Of a stretch of DNA of 64,000 nucleotides, positions 57,572 through 64,000 are shown piece by piece. A model generated the notes under the pieces. The model did no database searches. It had not been told where the DNA came from and saw nothing but the letters and a program-made list of their open reading frames with translations. Within the stretch, counting starts at the first letter, position 1, and the number at the start of each line of letters is the position of its first letter. The DNA comes from Mytilus californianus (Eukaryota > Mollusca > Bivalvia > Mytilida > Mytilidae): positions 113,705,640-113,769,639 of the forward strand of contig NW_026262712.1 of NCBI RefSeq assembly GCF_021869535.1. Reading direction: 5' to 3'. The position numbers and the translations under genes are program-made.

Positions 57572-58339
57572 ATGGCATCACAAGAACAATTTGATGATTT
57601 GAAGACCCTTATTATGGGAATAGATAAGAAAGTTACTGGTTTTTCTACACAGCTGAATAAAGTTGAACGCAACTTGACAAGTATGATAAACGAGGTAAAG
57701 GCTGATGTAAATGTGCTTAATGTTAAGTATGAAACCTCACACAAAGAGCTTAACACTCTTCGTAATGAATTCATAGAGCTCGAAAGAGGTGTTCAAGGTA
57801 TGGATGCACAGATTCAATTCATAGAGAATGATAAACTTGAAAAACAAAAAATAGAGTTACAAGAGCAAATTGATGACCTTAAAAAGAAAGCCTTTCTACA
57901 AGAAAAACATGATAGGAAGTATAACATACTAATATACGGAATAAATGACAGTCAAAAAGATGAGAATGTGTATGCAATAACAAGTAAACTCTTCAGTGGA
58001 GACATGCATATTGACAACAGAAAAACAAATTCTATACTCATCGCAAATGCGCATAGAGTTCCAACACATGGGAAAGGTCCAAAGCCTATCATAGTTCGTT
58101 TCCTGCATTTTGGGGATAAGCAACTTATCATGTCCAACGCGCACAACTTAAAAGGGAAAAAAATACGCATACTTGATGATCTGCCAATTTCAATGAAGGA
58201 GGAGAGATTTCTACTTTCGCACAATGCATACAAAATAAGAAAAAGGGACAAGTTACAAACAAGAATTCGAGCAAAGGGGGCCCACATGACATTAGAGACT
58301 CGTAAAAATAGTTCAGAAGAATGGTCTCCATGGGAATAA
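57572..58339 (+). CDS. LINE ORF1 protein, intact, 255 residues
   Basis: Residues about 1-115 are heptad-rich and charged and predict a long coiled coil (for example QKIELQEQIDDLKKKAF), which would trimerise the protein. Residues about 116-205 form an RRM-like region (KYNILIYGI; PIIVRFLHFGDKQLI), and the basic C-terminal domain includes RILDDLPISMKEERFLLSHN. This is the organisation of L1-type ORF1 proteins, which coat the element RNA and act as nucleic-acid chaperones. The frame is complete from ATG to TAA with no disruption, unlike ORF2. Domain calls rest on family knowledge. Confidence 0.78.
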   Translation: MASQEQFDDLKTLIMGIDKKVTGFSTQLNKVERNLTSMINEVKADVNVLNVKYETSHKELNTLRNEFIELERGVQGMDAQIQFIENDKLEKQKIELQEQIDDLKKKAFLQEKHDRKYNILIYGINDSQKDENVYAITSKLFSGDMHIDNRKTNSILIANAHRVPTHGKGPKPIIVRFLHFGDKQLIMSNAHNLKGKKIRILDDLPISMKEERFLLSHNAYKIRKRDKLQTRIRAKGAHMTLETRKNSSEEWSPWE

Positions 58340-59659
58340 CTGCAGTTTCATATACTTGTATATACTATTCTAAGATAAAAACCGGTTTATTATACAAAAT
58401 GTCATATATAATACTATTGAGTATATAAATTAACCATGAATATAAGAAGATATAAATTTAATAATAAATTTTACAAAACATAATAAATGTATATTACATT
58501 GAAACAAGAATTTTGTATTGTTAGATTTCTATTTACAGGCTTCTAGATTGATAGTACAAGCAGTAAGTATAGAAAAAAAAAAGAATCATTGCTTTTTCAT
58601 TTGGCTTACATTTTATTCTGCTTCTCTATGTTTGCTCTATTTTGTTCGACTAGCTTGATTTGATATATAGCATTACATGCCTTTATTTTTGCTTTTTTAG
58701 TTATGCGTTCTTTGAATGTTGAGTAAGTGCATGCATGCTTTAGCTTACATATAGATATTATATGTTGTAATGTGATTTGTTTGCTTTTTTCGTTCTGCAT
58801 TTTGTTTTCAGCTGTTTATATTTCTAGAGAAAATGCATGCTTTAGTCTATTTTATAGATAGCACAATGTATGTGAATTTATAAGATGACCTTAAGAGGTG
58901 TATATATACACAATTGGAGGATGAGCGGGGGTGCTTTTTTATACCTTTAAGACTCTACATTTCTTGAAAATAAACATTTAGATTGAAATAAAACATGTAC
59001 ATTGTGTACCTTCAATACTCATAAAGGGATAGAAATTAATATCTTAAGGTGAGCTTTAAAAAATTAATATTTAGTTTTTGATCTCAATTATAGTAAATAA
59101 ACAAATTGTGTATGCTTATTTAAATCTTAAGATACAAACATAAGACAAACTTGACCAGATCAGATAAGGAAGCACAAAACAATGGACATTTTGTGGTAAG
59201 GTGCTTCTTGTGTGGTCTCTTCTCTTTTGTCTAAATAATTATTTTCAATATTTTATGTATAAACCTAATTCATTAATTATAAGTTTGTAAGAAATGGTGT
59301 TTTAAAAATATTGAGATGTAGTACATATTATTATGCAGATCAGTACAAAACTTAGTCTGGCCTAAATTTGATCTAAAAACAAATTGAGTTATCTCCCCTA
59401 GAACACATATGTAAATCTGCATTAAGATGAGAAATATCTTAGTTTCATATTATATGTTTTATATGTGTTTCATCTTCTTTTTTGTTTGTTTATTTTATGT
59501 ATATATATATTACAAAACATGGATTTCTGGTATTTGGCATATATATGAAATATTTTTTAAGGAAGTGAAATATTATGAAATCAGTCCTTATGTCTCGCAT
59601 GAACTATTTTTTCCTTTGTTTTTACAAATATCATACTTCACAGTTGAAGAACAAATATC
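58340..59659 (+). other. Region between LINE ORF1 and ORF2
   Basis: About 1.3 kb of AT-rich sequence without coding blocks. This is unusually long for an ORF1-ORF2 spacer and could include an insertion. Confidence 0.45.
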
Positions 59660-62600
59660 ATGATGGAAGGAAAAAACATTAAAATAATGTCCTTCAATTG
59701 TCAAGGACTTCACATGAGGGAAAAAACGGGGAGATGTTTTTGATTATCTTTATTCAAAAGATGTAAATATATATTGTCTCCAGGATACACACTTCGTAGA
59801 ACAAGATGAAGTTTTGATAAAAAACCAATTGAAAGGCCATTGTTTTTTTAATTCATTTGCTTCAAAAAAACGAGGAGTTGCTATTCTGTTTAAAAATGAT
59901 TTTGACTACGAAATACATAAAGTTAAAAAAGATGGAGATGGCAATCTGGTGGGATTGGATCTTAATGTTGAAGACAAGAGATTTACTCTGATAAATGTTT
60001 ATGGGCCAAATATTGATACTCCCTGCTTCTATGACAAATTAACAGAAATAATAGATTTCTTTGGAAATCAGCTTTGTATTAATTGTGGGGACTTTAATCT
60101 TGTTCAAAATTTCAACCTTGATACCCATCACTATATAAATATAAACAATCCAAGATCTAGAGAGAAAATTTTGGAAATTAAAGAATATAAGAATCTCATC
60201 GACCCATTTAGAGAAATATATCCTGATCTTAAACGATTTACATGGAGAAGGAAAAACCCTTTTAAACAATCTAGATTAGATTTCTTTTTGATTTCTGAAA
60301 GCCTTATAGATGACATTTGTGAAGTAAACATTGGTAATAGCTACAGATCAGATCATTCACCAGTGATTTTGACTTTAAAAATAAATGACTTTATAAAAGG
60401 CAGAGGCCTCTGGAAGTTTAATAACTCTCTCCTTCAAGATCCTGAATATGTAAAACTAATAAAACAACAAATTACTAACACAGTTGAGCAATATGTAATG
60501 CCAGTGCATAGAGGGGATGCTTTACATGGTATTGATAATTTAGATATTGAATTTTCAATTAATGACCAATTATTTTTGGAAACCCTTCTCCTTGAGATTA
60601 GAGGTAAGACTATTTCTTATTCAACATTTATAAAAAGAGAAAGGACAAAACAGGAAATCTAACTGACTGAGGAGATACAAAATTTAGAAAATAAGGTAAG
60701 TACAGAGGACACTCTTGATGAAATAGAAGCCAAAAAATGTCAACTTAGAATTTTGAGACAGAACAAGGTTAAAGGTCAATATGTTAGGTCAAGAACCCAA
60801 TGGATTGAAGAAGGAGAGAGGCCCACTAAATTTTTGTAATTTAGAAACACAAAACTTTGTCAATAAAACTATTAAAAAACTAGTTACTGATGAAAATACT
60901 GTAGTAGAAAATCAAAAAGAAATCTTAAAACAATCAAAAATATTTTATGAGAACCTTTACAAAAGACAAGAATGTCTTAAAAAAGTAAACTTATCAAGGG
61001 AATTACCATCTTTGACATCTAAATTAAATGATATCGAAAAAGAATCATTAGAAGGTAACATTTCTTTTACTGAATTAACACAAGCTTTGAAAAGGATGAA
61101 AAATAATAAAAGTCCTGGGTCAGATGGTTTTACTGCAGAATTTTTTAAAGTATTTTGGATAGACATTGGAAAGTTTGTCTTGAGGTCAATAAATTATTCA
61201 TATCAGATAGGGGAAATGTCTGTCACACAGAGGCAGGGAGTTGTATTCCATATGTATTCCAAAAGAAGGCATGTCAAAACAGTTCTTAAAAAATTGGCGT
61301 CCAATTACACTTTTGAATTCAACATACAAACTAGCTTCTAGTTGTATAGCTGAGAGGATAAAGTCAGTTCTAAACAGAATTATTGACTCTGATCAAACAG
61401 GCTTTATCCCGGGTAGATTTATTGGGGAGAACTGTAGACTTATATATGATATTTTACACTTTACAGAAGAAAATGATATCCCTGGTATATTATTACTCAT
61501 TGATTTTGAGAAGTCCTTTGACTCTATATCATGGGCCTTTCTCTTTGAAACACTGAAGTATTTTAATTTTGGAGACTCTATTATGAACTGGATAAAAACA
61601 TTTTATAATGATATTACATCTACTGTCACCCAGAACTGCTGTCTGTCAGACTTTTTCCGTGTGGAGAGAGGCTGTAGACAGGGGGATACTTTGTCTCCTT
61701 ACCTTTTCTTGCTATGTGCTGAAATATTAGGCATTTTAGTAAGAAGTAGTGATGAGATAAAGGGTATTACGATAGATGATTCAGAGTATATCTTGTCTCA
61801 ATATGCAGACGACACATCACTTATTTTAGATGGGTCGCCTTCCTCACTGGATGCATCTCTTCGTATATTACAATTCTATGCTGAGATATCAGGACTGAAA
61901 ATTAATTTAGACAAAACAAACGTTATATGGATAGGTAGTAAAAGACTTAGTCAAGACAAAATATGTAGAAAAAATATTACAAAAATGGTCAAAACAGTCA
62001 CTTACCCCGTTTGGTAAAATAACAATTATAAAGTCACTAATTATATCAAAATTAAATCATCTGTTCCTGTCCATCCCAGGTCCAGATGATAATATGATAC
62101 GTCAACTTAATAGTAAAATTTATTCATTCATTTGGGATGATGAGCCTGACAAGATAAAGCGGGATCTTCTATGCCAAGAATACTTTAGAGGGGGCCTAAA
62201 AATGATTAATTTGAGACATTTTATACAAGGGTTAAAACTTACTTGGGTTAGAAGATTATTTAAGTCAAAATCCAAATGGATCCAATTATTTACCTCCACC
62301 CAAACTCAGACATCCATTTCATTTTGAGGAAGTCATTTCGACATCTATATGGCATAACGAACATATTAAAATTGATAACGTCAGCGTTTACTAAAAAAAT
62401 TGGTCACATCATGGGGTATGGACTGTAAATGACCTGTTAGATGAACATGGAAATATATTAACATATGAAAATTTTGAAATTATGTATAATTTCAAACCCA
62501 TGTTTCTACAGTTTTATGGGTTATATTAGCACTAAAAAAATGGCTACAAGCCATTGGAATTAACACCGAAAGAGAGAAAAAACATCAGGCTATTATACCT

Positions 62601-63242
62601 TTTAACATTAATATTTTCTTTAAGTCCGAAAAGGGCTCAAAGGACATGTATACTATTTTAAATCAAGGAACTTTACCGATAGATTTTGTAGCAGAAAAAA
62701 AATGGAAAGGTATTCTTAATAAAGTTATAGAAAATTGGAAAAAAATACACTTGTGTGTTACCAAGGTTTCAAAAAACACAAGGTTATGTTGGTTTCAATA
62801 TAGAATTATTCATTATATCTTAGGGACTAATGCTCTACTCTTTAAAATGAAACTTGTTAACTGTAATTTGTGTACATTTTGCAAGGAAGAGCCTGAAACT
62901 ATAGAACATTTACTTTGGGGTTGTCATATTGTAGCCGACATTTGGCACAATCTAAATTCTTGGATTTTCGATATAGTTCATATAGAAATTCCACTAAATT
63001 TGAATATTGTCATTTTTGGCCTCTATGAAAATTATAAATTGAATTTTATTAAAAATAAAGTTATCTCACTGACAAAGTATTTCATTTACAGATGTAAGAT
63101 GCAAGATATAAAACCTCATATTAAAGGTCTTCAAAATTACATAAAAGAAAACTTGATTTTAGAGAAACATATTTCTTCAAAATATTTAAGTATGGAAGAA
63201 CACAACTTGTTCTGGAACCCCTGGGCTAAGATCATTAATTAA
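59660..63242 (+). pseudogene. LINE ORF2: endonuclease, reverse transcriptase, zinc finger; disabled
   Basis: The endonuclease part shows FNCQGL, CLQDTHF, NVYGPN, CGDFNL, SRLDFFLIS and SDHSPVIL. The second motif has Asp where many enzymes have Glu. The reverse transcriptase shows NNKSPGSDGFTAEFFK, NWRPITLLNSTYKLASS, QTGFIPGRF, LLIDFEKSFDS, GCRQGDTLSPYLF and the catalytic QYADDTSLIL. A zinc-finger-like CNLCTFCKEEPETIEHLLWG is near the end. Lesions: frame change near 59720; stop at 60660; frame changes near 60830, 61235 (next to a repeated tattcc), 61970 and 62325; stop near 62393; frame change near 62525. The element cannot move on its own. Confidence 0.82.
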
Positions 63243-63502
63243 ATTTAAATTAGGTTAATGTATATACATATGTGTATATATATGAGTATTTGAAAGAACT
63301 CGTATACTGTTATACCATATACATGCTCATATATTTCTTGCTCTACTATTACTATTATTACTATATTAATGAAAATGTTATTACTATACTTCATCCATAG
63401 ATTTCATAGTGTTAGTCCATAGATTGCTTATCATGCTTATTTATTTCACTTGCTTGATTATTGTACCACAAGATAAATATATGTTGATACCTGTAAATTC
63501 AT

Positions 63503-63540
63503 GAAGAAAAAAAAGAAATTACAAAAAAAAAAGAAATAGA
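63503..63540 (+). repeat. A-rich LINE tail
   Basis: Runs of A interrupted by single G and a tt, after which unrelated repeat R2 begins. Confidence 0.6.
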
Positions 63541-63554
63541 CCTAAAAAGAGGTG

Positions 63555-63705
63555 CGGTAGATACCAGAGGGATAGTTAAACTCATAAGTCGAACACGAAA
63601 CTGACAATCCCATGGCAAAATAACAAAAAACGACGATAAGACAAACAGAAGTAAACAAAACACAACATAGAAAAATAAAGACTGAGCAATACGAATCCAA
63701 CCGAA
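63555..63705 (-). repeat. Dispersed repeat, family R2
   Basis: Minus-strand copy with gataccagagggatagttaa and gactgagcaatacgaatcca as read on plus. Confidence 0.6.
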
Positions 63706-64000
63706 AACAAATAAGATATGCTATACAATTTTGATTTATTTTTCTTTCATTATTTTTGTTCTCCTCATACATTCCTTTTTCAAAAAGAGATAACAAACAG
63801 GGCAATTGTTCTGATGGTTTTTGTTTTTGTTTTGCAAATGTAATTATACATCATATAAAATTGTACATTTGGCAAAGTTGATAAACGTAAAAGACACTAT
63901 TTCAGGATTGTCTTCCTACAAAAAAAATTAAACTGTATTGCCCCCATACCGCATAGAAAGCTATAAAAGACAACAAAATGAAAAAAAAATATGTAAAACA

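Larger units (their letters stand above)
57500..63538 (+). mobile_element. L1/Tx1-like LINE, nearly full length, defective
   Basis: ORF1 (57572-58339) is followed by about 1.3 kb of AT-rich sequence and then a broken ORF2 (59660-63242) with endonuclease, reverse transcriptase and a C-terminal zinc-finger-like domain, then a short 3' region ending in an A-rich tail (63503-63540). The 5' boundary and target-site duplication could not be fixed by eye. Confidence 0.8.

Overview
The window is animal nuclear DNA, AT-rich and full of repeats, with GT-AG introns. Several interspersed repeats look like those I remember from mussel (Mytilus-type) genomes, so a mytilid bivalve is the best guess. That assignment is from memory of repeat families, not from a marker gene. 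No rRNA gene, free-standing tRNA gene, CRISPR array or bacterial operon is visible.

One host gene can be assembled with confidence. It has nine plus-strand exons between 29478 and 51259 and reads as a 388-residue type I membrane protein: signal peptide, two cysteine-rich Ig-like domains, a short stalk, one transmembrane helix and a 67-residue tail. The first seven introns are all phase 1 and the last is phase 0. All eight introns begin with GT and end with AG. Its fourth intron (about 10.3 kb) is packed with transposon debris.

Layout. 0.2-3.1 kb: a broken Penelope-like reverse transcriptase with two nested insertions. 4.9-5.4 kb: the minus-strand C-terminus of a hAT-type transposase. 6.85-13.4 kb: a recent 2.7 kb tandem duplication of a fossil LINE reverse transcriptase and a Penelope-like C-terminus; the second copy has 1.1 kb more, a 5'-truncated Penelope-like element. 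14.5-28.9 kb: a higher-order satellite with units of about 1.1-1.5 kb, each with a short palindrome, ETS-like ACCGGAAGT motifs and, usually, a nuclear-receptor-like AGGTCA cluster. It also contains a perfect 58-bp inverted repeat and small hairpin arrays. 29.5-51.3 kb: the Ig-like gene. Its introns hold Penelope-like fragments, a tRNA-derived SINE with inverted ends, a small element with long direct terminal repeats, a 160-bp minisatellite element resembling bivalve 'pearl' elements, and minus-strand remains of an SGNH-bearing retroelement. 51.3-57.5 kb: repeats and a 43-base poly-C tract. 57.5-63.5 kb: a nearly full-length L1/Tx1-like LINE with an intact ORF1 and a disabled ORF2.

Apart from the Ig-like gene and LINE ORF1, I regard nearly all other open frames as by-products of repeats or as broken transposon genes. 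Repeat boundaries are approximate unless stated otherwise.
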